A DNA stretch of 44,145 bases, taken from NCBI GenBank assembly GCA_964346275.1, contig CAYFUR010000020.1, positions 1 to 44,145 of the forward strand, written 5' to 3'. Made by a program: the position numbers and the translations under genes. The stretch comes from CAYFUR01 sp964346275 (lineage in GTDB: Bacteria > Sumerlaeota > Sumerlaeia > SLMS01). The notes beneath the pieces are model-generated. The model ran no database searches. It was not told the DNA's origin and saw only the letters and a program-made list of their open reading frames with translations. Positions within the stretch are counted from its first letter, which is position 1. Every line of letters begins with the position of its first letter. Shown piece by piece: positions 34,357-42,151 of this stretch.

Positions 34357-35283
34357 TTACAGTTTGTCGACGAGTTCCTTCACGCCCGCGGCGCTCTTGG
34401 CCAGTTCTTCTTTTTCATGATCGGAAAGCTCGACTTCGATAACCTTCTCGACTCCGGAGCCACCAAGAAGAACGGGAACGCCAATGTAGATTCCATCCAG
34501 CCCGTATTCACCTTCCAGATAAGCGGCGCAGGGAAGAATGCGCTTCTTGTCCTTGAGAATGGCTTCGGCCATTTGGACGCCTGCCGCGGAAGGAGCGTAG
34601 AAAGCGGAGCCGGTCTTGAGGAGGCCGACGATCTCGCCACCGCCCTTGCGCGTGCGCTCGACGATGGCGTCGAGCTTGTCCCTGGCAATGAGCTGGGTGA
34701 CCGGGATGCCGCTGACGGTGGTATAGCTGATGAGAGGCACCATGGCATCGCCGTGGCCGCCGAGGACCAGCGCCTGGATGTCTTCCACGGAGACGTTGAT
34801 TGCTTCCGCCAGAAACGCGCGATAGCGGGCGGTATCAAGAATGCCCGCCATGCCCACGACACGGTTTTTCGGAAAGCCCGAGGCACGCAGGGCGACGGTA
34901 CACATGGCATCAAGGGGATTGCTGATGACGATGATCACCGAGTCGGGGCTTTGTTTTGCCGCATTGGTGGCGCATTCGTGGACGATCTTGGCGTTGGTGG
35001 CGAGCAAGTCGTCGCGGCTCATGCCCGGCTTGCGAGGCAGGCCGGCGGTGATGATGACGATGTCCGATCCGGCCGTCTCCTCATAGCCATTGGACCCGAC
35101 GATTTTGCTGTCGAATCCCTCGACCGGCGAGGCCTGGAAGAGATCGAGACCCTTTCCCTGGGGCATGCCCTCGGCGATATCGACGAGAACGACATCGCCC
35201 AGTTCTTTGGATGCCGCCCAGTGAGCGGCCGTCGCTCCAATGTTGCCAGCACCGATGATCGAGATCTTGGCTCGTTTACCCAT
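34357..35283 (-). CDS. mdh: Malate dehydrogenase (NAD, LDH-like type)
   Basis: Interconverts malate and oxaloacetate in the TCA cycle. The 308-residue protein has the NAD-binding IGAGNIGA (9-16), the D of the second strand (VVLVDIAEG), the substrate loop RKPGMSRDDLL whose first arginine selects malate over lactate, ISNPLDAM, and the catalytic histidine in GGHGDAMVP. This is the LDH-like (MDH type 3) group found in many non-enteric bacteria. Start at 35283. It stands as a single gene with its own terminator. Confidence 0.95.
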   Translation of the reverse strand: MGKRAKISIIGAGNIGATAAHWAASKELGDVVLVDIAEGMPQGKGLDLFQASPVEGFDSKIVGSNGYEETAGSDIVIITAGLPRKPGMSRDDLLATNAKIVHECATNAAKQSPDSVIIVISNPLDAMCTVALRASGFPKNRVVGMAGILDTARYRAFLAEAINVSVEDIQALVLGGHGDAMVPLISYTTVSGIPVTQLIARDKLDAIVERTRKGGGEIVGLLKTGSAFYAPSAAGVQMAEAILKDKKRILPCAAYLEGEYGLDGIYIGVPVLLGGSGVEKVIEVELSDHEKEELAKSAAGVKELVDKL

Positions 35284-35639
35284 AGCGTTTCTCTCTTTCT
35301 GAGTTTTTTGCGGGAGAAGCGTGTCGCCAGACCGAAGAGTCCCGGAAAAGGCGAACGCAAATTGCATATTTTGACCGGTGAAAAGGGAGCCACGGCTTCC
35401 CCGGTCAGGTCAAGAGAACCCGGCACGGCGAAGGTGTTTTCCGGCCCTGTCCCATCCGTGAGGCAGGGCGGCAGCCCATTCCAGGCCTGATGAAAGAAGG
35501 AAAGGATGGAAGCCGCGAAATCAGTGAATTCCAAGCGGGCTTCTGGTGGAATACGACATACCAATTGAAGTTATCTGGCGGCGGGAATCAGAATTGCCCT
35601 GATAGGATAGGGACTGCAAACAAAGACCCAAAGAGCCAC
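35284..35639. other. Divergent intergenic region between mdh and the PAS phosphatase
   Basis: A 356-base gap that must carry promoters for both genes. I found no convincing -35/-10 pair. The phosphatase frame extends to 35490 and a 20-codon frame starts at 35506, but neither looks coding. TTGACC at 35371 and GGTCAA at 35408 form a loose inverted pair with no supported role. Confidence 0.45.
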
Positions 35640-36824
35640 ATGAGAGAATCCCAGCCGAAAAACTCCCAACGAATCCCGGAGAGCCTGAGCGAATGGTTCC
35701 ACCGGTTTTTCGGGGCCTCCTGTGAGGCCGTCCTTCTGGAGGACCGGCGCCAGCGTATCGTGGAGGCGAACGCTCAGGCCGCACGGATCTTTGCTTTTCC
35801 TCACAGGGAACTGCTTCGAAAGCGACTGGCGGATTTGTTGGAGGCAGATGAGCCGACGCTTCCCATCTATGGCGATCCGGAACATGAGATCAATGTGCCC
35901 ATGGAGAGTTCGGCCATCCGGGGTGATGGCGAAGAAATCCAGGTGGAGTTTACGATTTCGACGGTTGAGGCAGGCGGAGCGACTTATTTCCTTTCGGTTT
36001 TTCGCGACATCACACAGCGCCGCCGCGCTGAACAGACGCTCCGCGCGAGCGAAACAGGCCTGAAGAAAGCCTTCATGGCGAAGCAGCGCCAGATGGACCA
36101 GATCTCGACACTCCACGCGCGATTCCTCGAACACGACTTTCGCCCCATGGCGGGGTTGGATTTTGCCGCCCACTGCCGCCCTTGCGCGGATGTTGGAGGA
36201 GATTTTTATCTTGTGCGTGCGCTATCCGATGGCCGCGTGGCCGTTTGCATGGGAGATGTGTCCGGCCACGGCGCCGCGGCAGCGGTCGCCACGGCGACCA
36301 CGCGCGCCTTGCTCGGAGTGGCTCTTGAGGAAGCAGAACCGGGCCATGGACCGGGACGGGTCCTTTGGCAGCTTTCGACCTGGCTGCAGAAAGAACTGGA
36401 GCCGGAACAATTCGTGACCATGTGGCTCGGGTTGTGGGAGCCAGTAAGCAGTACCCTCGTCTACGCAAGCGGCGCGCATCCCCCCGCGGTGATTTGCCGG
36501 GGGGGCTCAAATCCGGAATACCTCTCCCACGAGCAGACTTTTCCCATTGGCTTGTCGGACATAGACCCCGAAATTGCTGAAGAGACAGAGAGGAAGCTGG
36601 ATCCTGGCGACCGGGTGATCATCTATACAGATGGCTGGACCGAGTCGCCCTCCTGGGACGGGGGGTACCTCGAGGGAGACCGATTGCTTGATTTTCTCGG
36701 CAATGCCGATATGGCTCCGCTGCGCCAGGTCCCCGTGCTGCTGCTCATGGAGTTCGAACGCCACGCGGCCAATTCCCGGATTACGGATGACGTGACGCTG
36801 CTGGCGTTCGAATGCATGAAATAA
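35640..36824 (+). CDS. PAS-domain SpoIIE-type protein phosphatase
   Basis: A soluble 394-residue signalling protein. A PAS domain (about 25-150: CEAVLLEDRRQRIVEANAQAARIFAF ... YFLSVFRDITQRRRAEQ) is joined by a coiled coil to a PP2C/SpoIIE domain (about 170-390) with GGDFYLV, MGDVSGHG and ITDDVTLL as metal-binding sites. It is a smaller relative of the sensor at 6101-9448. It should dephosphorylate a STAS-type antagonist. The start at 35640 has AAAGAG just upstream; an in-frame ATG at 35490 gives a longer but unlikely N-terminus. It converges with the LarC-like gene, 32 bases apart. Confidence 0.9.
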   Translation: MRESQPKNSQRIPESLSEWFHRFFGASCEAVLLEDRRQRIVEANAQAARIFAFPHRELLRKRLADLLEADEPTLPIYGDPEHEINVPMESSAIRGDGEEIQVEFTISTVEAGGATYFLSVFRDITQRRRAEQTLRASETGLKKAFMAKQRQMDQISTLHARFLEHDFRPMAGLDFAAHCRPCADVGGDFYLVRALSDGRVAVCMGDVSGHGAAAAVATATTRALLGVALEEAEPGHGPGRVLWQLSTWLQKELEPEQFVTMWLGLWEPVSSTLVYASGAHPPAVICRGGSNPEYLSHEQTFPIGLSDIDPEIAEETERKLDPGDRVIIYTDGWTESPSWDGGYLEGDRLLDFLGNADMAPLRQVPVLLLMEFERHAANSRITDDVTLLAFECMK

Positions 36825-36856
36825 ACTCCCACAAAGCTCCAAACAACGAGCCTCGC

Positions 36857-37744
36857 TTATTTCGATGCCTGGAGCACCGCCTCCCCGGTGGGGTAGTGTG
36901 TGTGTTCATGGCCATGAGCGTGGCGCTCGCCAGGAAGAAAGCGCGCGTCCGTTTCAGCGATCACAAGGCGTAGCATGTTGGCGATCTGGCGCTTGTCCTT
37001 CGTCCCGGCTCCATAGCCGATCCGGCGGGGAATCATTGTCTGGGCATCGAGGACCGGCGTGGCCAGGGCGGCAATAATCGCGGCTCCCGTGGGGGTTGTC
37101 ATTTCGCCCTCGAGGGTTGTCTTGCGGATAGGAAAGTCTTTCAGGATGCCGAGAGTTCCGGGCGCTGGGAGCGGCATTTTGCCGTGTGCGCAAGGGACAA
37201 CTCCCGTGCCGACGGCGACGGGCCCGCTGAGAATCCTGTCTATATCAAGCAACTCCAGGCCGATGCATGTCCCCACGATATCGACGAGGCAATCGAGCCC
37301 GCCCACTTCGTGAAAGTGAACTTTCTCGACTGGCATGCGGTGCGCAGCGGCTTCGGCTTCCGCCAGTTTCCAGATGATTCGGCGAGCGCGCTCTTTCACC
37401 CGGTCCGGTAAAGTGGCGGCTTCCACGAGATCGACCAGATCCCGGGCATGGCGATGCGGGTGCGGCTCGTCCTCGACAATCACATCCACTTTTCTCGCAC
37501 CGATGGTGTGGCGTTTCACTTCGTGGGATATCAAGTCGAAGCCGGGGACTTTGAGCTTCCCCAGGCCGGATTTCAGCTGCTCGAAATCCGCACCCAAATC
37601 GACCAGGGCGCCGAGAAACATATCCCCGGAAGCGCCTGCGACGGGATCGATATACAAGAAGGAGACAGTCCCCCGCGACGCCGCCTCGTGCGAGTGGCTG
37701 TGATCATGGTGATGGGAGTGGTGGTGATGATGATGCGAGGCCAT
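36857..37744 (-). CDS. larC: LarC-like nickel-pincer cofactor protein, N-terminal half only, His-rich start
   Basis: LarC inserts nickel into the pincer cofactor of lactate racemase and related enzymes. This 295-residue protein has the LarC1 blocks: YIDPVAGASGDMFLGALVDLG, VHFHEVGGLDCLVDIVG, MPLPAPGTLGILKDFP, GEMTTPTGAAII and IGYGAGTKDKRQIANMLRLVI. The LarC2 domain is missing: only 32 bases separate its stop from the neighbour's stop. It begins with a striking run of histidines (13 His in residues 4-19) and ends with another His-rich stretch (HAHGHEHTH), both likely metal-binding. larA, larB and larE are not nearby. It is the last gene of a four-gene operon, 19 bases after the rhodanese. AGGA lies 10 bases upstream. 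Confidence 0.85.
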   Translation of the reverse strand: MASHHHHHHSHHHDHSHSHEAASRGTVSFLYIDPVAGASGDMFLGALVDLGADFEQLKSGLGKLKVPGFDLISHEVKRHTIGARKVDVIVEDEPHPHRHARDLVDLVEAATLPDRVKERARRIIWKLAEAEAAAHRMPVEKVHFHEVGGLDCLVDIVGTCIGLELLDIDRILSGPVAVGTGVVPCAHGKMPLPAPGTLGILKDFPIRKTTLEGEMTTPTGAAIIAALATPVLDAQTMIPRRIGYGAGTKDKRQIANMLRLVIAETDARFLPGERHAHGHEHTHYPTGEAVLQASK

Positions 37745-37763
37745 ACCGTTTTGTTCCTGATCG

Positions 37764-38087
37764 TTAGTATCGGGGGACGGAGGGATCGACTTCGACGGAA
37801 TAGGCGTCTATTCCGCCGGTCAGGTTTCGAACATTCTGGAAGCCCTGGGCGAGGAGAAAGTTCTGGACGCTGGCGGAGCGGATTCCGTGGTGGCAGTAAA
37901 CAATGATTTCTTCGTCTTTGTGAGTCGCCAGCTCACCCTCCCGTTGCGGAACTTCGCCGACAGGGACGTGGCGCGCGCCGGGCAGGCGGCAGATCTCAAC
38001 CTCATCGGCTTCACGGACGTCAATGAGGAGCGGTGCGCTTTTCTCTTCAATTCTCTTTTTCAATTCTTCCGGAGTGCAGTTGTTCAA
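37764..38087 (-). CDS. Single-domain rhodanese
   Basis: A 107-residue sulfurtransferase-type protein. It has LLIDVREADE at the start and the active-site loop C65-HHGIRS with the catalytic cysteine, then LTGGIDAY. Proteins of this kind carry persulfide sulfur. No ATG is suitable; the TTG at 38087 overlaps the upstream peptidase stop (TTGA), so translation is probably coupled. Being directly upstream of larC, it might serve sulfur supply for the pincer cofactor, but this is only context. Confidence 0.9.
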   Translation of the reverse strand: MNNCTPEELKKRIEEKSAPLLIDVREADEVEICRLPGARHVPVGEVPQREGELATHKDEEIIVYCHHGIRSASVQNFLLAQGFQNVRNLTGGIDAYSVEVDPSVPRY

Positions 38088-39157
38088 GAAAGCTGTTTTT
38101 CCTCTATAAACTGGGCCGCGGCAATGACTGCTTCGACGAGTGTTTCTGCCTGTTTCGCGAAAGAAACGGGTCGAACGTCGAATTCGCGGACTAAATCCCG
38201 CAGCGGCTCGCTATTGCCGCTTTGGAGCTGTTTTTGTGCCTCTTTCAAACGCCCGCGAAAACTCAAAAAGGGAGTATCCTGGCCGGGGGGGTCGGGAATT
38301 TCTCCCCCTCCATGGAGCCGGAAGATAGGAAGCTCGCTGACCATCACGAGAGGATCGCCACCAAGCGATTGGACGAACTCCATGCTGCTCGGCAGGAAAA
38401 GCTGGGCGGTCTCGGGATCATTCTCACCGAGGAAAAACTCGCGCATGGCCGTCGATGTTGGTGTTGTGGAAAATCCGCGCTCGATCCGCGTGAATCCTTT
38501 TTCACCCCGGCGCTCAATATCGTGAACGCCCCACTCCTTCCGGGCAAAAAGCGAGGCCAGGCGCTCGCGAAGGCCTTTTGTTCGATCCACCCAGTCCTTG
38601 CCGATCAGCCACCAGGCGCCTTCGGCGTAAGCCATGCCATGCAGGGAAAAATGCAGATGGTATGGCCCGCCAGAGCGCAGAAAGGAGGCGGCAGCCTGGT
38701 TTTCGGGACGGGCCGGGCGCCCCTGGTTCTCAGCGGGATAGTTGAACTCCACATCCTCGCCGGGCGGCTCGCGAAAGACATGGTGCGCGTAAGTTTCGAT
38801 ATCCGGTGGTTCCCGGAACCAGGCGGCATTGCGCTCGGCCCCGTCGGGGTTGACGTGAGGGCAGATTCTCCAGGCCGCCCTCGCGAGCCAGCCGCGCCCT
38901 TCCTGATCGCGGAGGAGCCAGCGAATCAGAGTCATTGCAGCCAGCGGGCCGCCGGGCTCGTCGGAATGGGCGCCGGCGGTGATCGATACGCGGACAGGGC
39001 CTTCACCGGCCGCCACCGCATAGAGTGGACGGCCCTCGCGGGATGCTCCGATTGTATAGACGTCAAAGGGGAGGCCCGCGTCTCGCGCTTCGGCCAGCAG
39101 TTCGGCGAGCCGTTCGCCCAATTCTTCGCTGGTGGGAGGGAAAACTTCGGGATTCAT
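38084..39157 (-). CDS. M14-family zinc carboxypeptidase-like protein
   Basis: A 357-residue protein with the M14 metallocarboxypeptidase layout. Zinc ligands H64 and E67 (AGAHSDEPGG) and a later histidine (HFSLHG, H173 or H169) are visible, along with HVNPDG (101-106), a family block. GASREGRPLYAV is the typical N-terminal strand pair. No signal peptide is seen, so it is probably cytoplasmic, perhaps acting on small peptides or cell-wall peptides. It overlaps the response-regulator stop (ATGA) and the rhodanese start, so it is the second gene of a coupled operon. The catalytic glutamate is not securely placed. Confidence 0.82.
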   Translation of the reverse strand: MNPEVFPPTSEELGERLAELLAEARDAGLPFDVYTIGASREGRPLYAVAAGEGPVRVSITAGAHSDEPGGPLAAMTLIRWLLRDQEGRGWLARAAWRICPHVNPDGAERNAAWFREPPDIETYAHHVFREPPGEDVEFNYPAENQGRPARPENQAAASFLRSGGPYHLHFSLHGMAYAEGAWWLIGKDWVDRTKGLRERLASLFARKEWGVHDIERRGEKGFTRIERGFSTTPTSTAMREFFLGENDPETAQLFLPSSMEFVQSLGGDPLVMVSELPIFRLHGGGEIPDPPGQDTPFLSFRGRLKEAQKQLQSGNSEPLRDLVREFDVRPVSFAKQAETLVEAVIAAAQFIEEKQLS

Positions 39158-40089
39158 TGGTGTGGAATACTTGATTGGCGGGGCAGTGGGTTTTCGGCGC
39201 TTGCGCGGCTTCTTTTTTTCGTTACTCGGACGCGGTTTCCGGTGCCGAGGAAACTCAACTCATCGAATTGAAAGCGGGCGAGAAAAATACCGCGCCCGCA
39301 GAGTTTCTCATAGTTGCTCCCGGCCAATGGGTTCGGCAGCCGATACCAATCAAAGCCTTCGCCCTCGTCGCTGATCAGCCATTCGAGCTTGCCATCATCG
39401 AGATGGTAACGGATACGGACGCGGCGTCTCTCGCGTTCCGGATCAGCACGGCGGCGATTCATCAAATCGATGTAGCGGTTGGATCCCTCGAAAAGCGCCT
39501 GGTTCTTTTCTTCGTAGGTGATCCCCAGGTTGCCGTGCTCAATGGCGTTGGAAATCAACTCGTAAAGGCCCAGTTGAACCCCGAATCTTTCCTCCTCGGT
39601 GAGGAACGGTGCCGCCTCGCCGGTGAGAAAGTCCGAGACCTCGGAGACAATTTCCACGCGATTATCGATCACGATTTCCGTTTCCCGCCGAATGACCATG
39701 CGGCGGATTTCCTGGCGCATGCTGCGCGTGTGGACAAGTTCGTCGTATTTCGCCAGCAAAGTGGAGAGCACTTCATAGCGAATGGGCTTTGTGAGATAGT
39801 TGTTTGCCCGGAGTTCCAGTGCCTGGGTTGCGGTTTCCTCCGAGCCATGGCCCGTCATGATAATGAAAATGACATCGCTATCGGTTTTGCGGATCTTTTC
39901 CAGGAGTTCCATCCCCGAGCCCATTGGAAGCAGGTAATCGGAGAGAATCAGGTGGGGCTGGAACTTTTGATAAGCGTGATGGGCAGACTCCGCGTCCGCC
40001 ACGACCTCTGGCTCATGTCCAGAGGTCAGAACGACCTGTTCCAGGAAATAGCTGACCGCTGGATCATCTTCGACAATCAGGACTTTCAT
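39154..40089 (-). CDS. Response regulator fused to an RsbW-like HATPase domain
   Basis: A 311-residue protein. The N-terminal receiver domain (about 1-120) has the acidic pair in VEDD, the phosphoacceptor D51 (LILSDYLLP), and K101 region NYLTKP. A linker leads to a histidine-kinase-like ATPase domain with the N-box ELISNAIEHGNLG and the loops ISDEGEGFDW and GRGIFLARFQFDEL. This is the serine-kinase/anti-sigma type (RsbW, SpoIIAB) with no HisKA domain, so it is not a classic sensor kinase. It could switch a STAS partner in reply to phosphorylation, opposite to the two SpoIIE phosphatases. First gene of the operon; it diverges from tgt. Confidence 0.88.
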   Translation of the reverse strand: MKVLIVEDDPAVSYFLEQVVLTSGHEPEVVADAESAHHAYQKFQPHLILSDYLLPMGSGMELLEKIRKTDSDVIFIIMTGHGSEETATQALELRANNYLTKPIRYEVLSTLLAKYDELVHTRSMRQEIRRMVIRRETEIVIDNRVEIVSEVSDFLTGEAAPFLTEEERFGVQLGLYELISNAIEHGNLGITYEEKNQALFEGSNRYIDLMNRRRADPERERRRVRIRYHLDDGKLEWLISDEGEGFDWYRLPNPLAGSNYEKLCGRGIFLARFQFDELSFLGTGNRVRVTKKRSRASAENPLPRQSSIPHQ

Positions 40090-40296
40090 AGAAGAAGCAA
40101 TCTCCCGCCCCATCGAGTCGGCAAGGTCGAAAAAAAGTCTCATTCGCCGGTGATGGGATCAAGCACGGAATTCTGAGAACTTATGTCCGAAGCGGGGAGA
40201 ATCCTGATTCCTGGCCAGAAAATGGACTTTGAACCATTCGTTCCCGGTTGCTCCCAAGCCTCAAGCGGGGTTCCATGCGCCACGCAGGAGGCCGCG

Positions 40297-41430
40297 ATGG
40301 CTTTCGAATTCGACGTGCTGAAAAATGAAGGCCTGGCCCGCCGCGGCCGATTTTACACGCCGCGCGGTGTGGTGGAGACTCCCTGTTTCATGCCCGTGGG
40401 CACGAGGGCGGCAGTGAAGGCGCTGGCCCCAAAAGACCTCCACGAGATGGGGGCTCAGATCATCCTCGCCAACACATTCCATCTGCACCTACGGCCGGGG
40501 GAGCTGTTGATCGAAGAATTGGGCGAATTGCACCAGTTTATGAACTATGACGGCCCGATCCTCACGGATTCCGGCGGTTTCCAGGTCTTCTCCCTGACGG
40601 ATATGCGGCAGATCAGCGAGGAGGGCGTGGCGTTTCAGTCGCCCGTTGACGGGGCCAAGTTGTTTCTTTCGCCGGAAAAGGCCATGGAGATCCAGCGCGC
40701 TCTCGGCGCGAATATTGTCATGGCCTTCGACGAGTGTCCCTCGGTGGAAATGACCGGGGATACGCTGAAGCAAAGCACCGAGCGAACCCTGCGTTGGCTC
40801 GAACGCTGCGCTTCCGTGGACCTGAAGCCCCATCAGCGGATGTTTCCCATCGTGCAAGGAGGCATGACCGAGCCGCTTCGCGTGGATTCCGCGCGCCGGA
40901 CGATTGATATGCTGCCGGAAGCCGCGGGCTATGCAATCGGCGGGCTGGCGGTGGGCGAGGAGAAGGGCACAACATTCCGCATGCTGGAGGTCAGCGTGGA
41001 GCAGATGCCCGGCGATCGCCCGCGATATATGATGGGTGTCGGCACGCCGGACTACCTGGTTTGGGCGGTGGATCGGGGCGTGGATTTGTTTGATTGCGTG
41101 TTGCCGACGCGCAACGCCCGGAACGCCCGGATGTTTGTTCCCGGCGGCACGATCAACTTGCGCAACGCCCGTTTCCGCCGGGATCCCAACCCGATCCAGG
41201 AGGGGTGCGATTGCCACACCTGCCGGGAAGGGTTCAGCCGCGCTTATCTCCATCACCTCCATCGCTCCGACGAAATTCTGGCCAGCATCCTTTCGAGCAT
41301 CCACAACGTGCGGTTTCTTTTGCGGCTTTGCGAAGAGATGCGCGCGGCCCTCGCAGACGGGCGCTGGGAGGCCTTTAAGGACCGGTTTTTCTCGGTCTAT
41401 ACCGATTATCCGCGAAATCCCGTCGAATGA
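40297..41430 (+). CDS. tgt: tRNA-guanine transglycosylase
   Basis: Exchanges G34 for preQ1 in tRNA with GUN anticodons, on the queuosine pathway. D91 (LTDSGGFQVFSL) and the nucleophile D266 (FDCVLPTRNARNARMF) are present, and the zinc site is C304, C306, C309 and H336 (CDCHTC and IHNVRF). Length of 377 residues is normal. AGGAGG five bases before the ATG at 40297 fixes the start. No queA or other queuosine gene is in the window. Confidence 0.97.
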   Translation: MAFEFDVLKNEGLARRGRFYTPRGVVETPCFMPVGTRAAVKALAPKDLHEMGAQIILANTFHLHLRPGELLIEELGELHQFMNYDGPILTDSGGFQVFSLTDMRQISEEGVAFQSPVDGAKLFLSPEKAMEIQRALGANIVMAFDECPSVEMTGDTLKQSTERTLRWLERCASVDLKPHQRMFPIVQGGMTEPLRVDSARRTIDMLPEAAGYAIGGLAVGEEKGTTFRMLEVSVEQMPGDRPRYMMGVGTPDYLVWAVDRGVDLFDCVLPTRNARNARMFVPGGTINLRNARFRRDPNPIQEGCDCHTCREGFSRAYLHHLHRSDEILASILSSIHNVRFLLRLCEEMRAALADGRWEAFKDRFFSVYTDYPRNPVE

Positions 41431-41521
41431 AGACTTGATTTTGTACGAGCCGGGCTCTCAGGTTCGTTGCCCGTGGCAATCAGCCCTGCCCCCTCATCTT
41501 TTTGAAGCGGGAGTTGCACTT

Positions 41522-42145
41522 ATGCCGAAACGAGCCTTCACCCTGATCGAACTGCTGATCGTTGTGGCGATCATTGCGATTGTTGCGGCGATCGCTGTCC
41601 CGAACTTTCTTGAAGCCCAGACGCGGTCGAAAGTCTCGCGGGCCAAGTCGGACATGCGCACCATCGCCACCGCCCTGGAGATGTACCGGGTGGACCGGAA
41701 CAAGTATCCCCCCGATGCCAGCAGCGGCGTCCTGGCCTATGTTCGGCGGCTGGCGCACTTGACCACGCCCATCAGCTACATGACGTCGATCCCCAGCGAT
41801 CCCTTCGCCAACAAAGGAAAAATCCTCGAACACACTTCGTCGAAGCCGCACAATCCCTATGCGTTCCCCGCCACGACGGATGATTTTGTTTATCCGCTGA
41901 CCTATGATTATGCGTCGCGCATCAAGCCCAATGGCGATCCAGAGTCCGTCACGACCTGGGCCCGCATTTCCCGGGCACCCCAGTCCGTCCTCTGGAGCAT
42001 GAGAAGCTCCGGGCCGGATCTTTGGCCGGCATGGCTTGGTGAATCCGTTTCCCCCTATGACCCGACCAATGGGACCGTGAGCGATGGCAATCTCTTTTTC
42101 TCCGGGCCGAGCATCGGGCCGGACGAGCCGTATCTCCTGCCCTGA
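41522..42145 (+). CDS. Type II secretion G-like pseudopilin
   Basis: A 207-residue protein with a classic prepilin leader: MPKRA with cleavage before FTLIELLIVVAIIAIVAAIAV, E5 present, then PNFLEAQTRSKVSRAKSDMRTIATALEMYRVD, the typical pseudopilin helix. The globular part ends in a proline- and serine-rich region without cysteines. GGGAG lies eight bases before the ATG at 41522. The gene follows tgt by 91 bases on the same strand and converges with the ADP-ribosylglycohydrolase six bases away. No assembly genes accompany it. Such free-standing G-like proteins are abundant in PVC-type and related genomes. Confidence 0.93.
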   Translation: MPKRAFTLIELLIVVAIIAIVAAIAVPNFLEAQTRSKVSRAKSDMRTIATALEMYRVDRNKYPPDASSGVLAYVRRLAHLTTPISYMTSIPSDPFANKGKILEHTSSKPHNPYAFPATTDDFVYPLTYDYASRIKPNGDPESVTTWARISRAPQSVLWSMRSSGPDLWPAWLGESVSPYDPTNGTVSDGNLFFSGPSIGPDEPYLLP

Positions 42146-42151
42146 GGAATT

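Noticed and set aside
33272..34420. A 382-codon plus-strand frame over the glycosyltransferase
   Set aside because: It runs through the mdh terminator and the reverse of a clear glycosyltransferase; shadow frame.
35565..35608. TTGAAG and TAGGAT as a promoter for the PAS phosphatase
   Set aside because: The spacing is about 32 bases, far from the usual 17.
37684..37740. Run of CAT/CAC codons (gtgatg repeats) as a microsatellite
   Set aside because: In frame it encodes the His-rich N-terminus of the LarC-like protein, with mixed codons and interspersed Ser and Asp, so it reads as coding.
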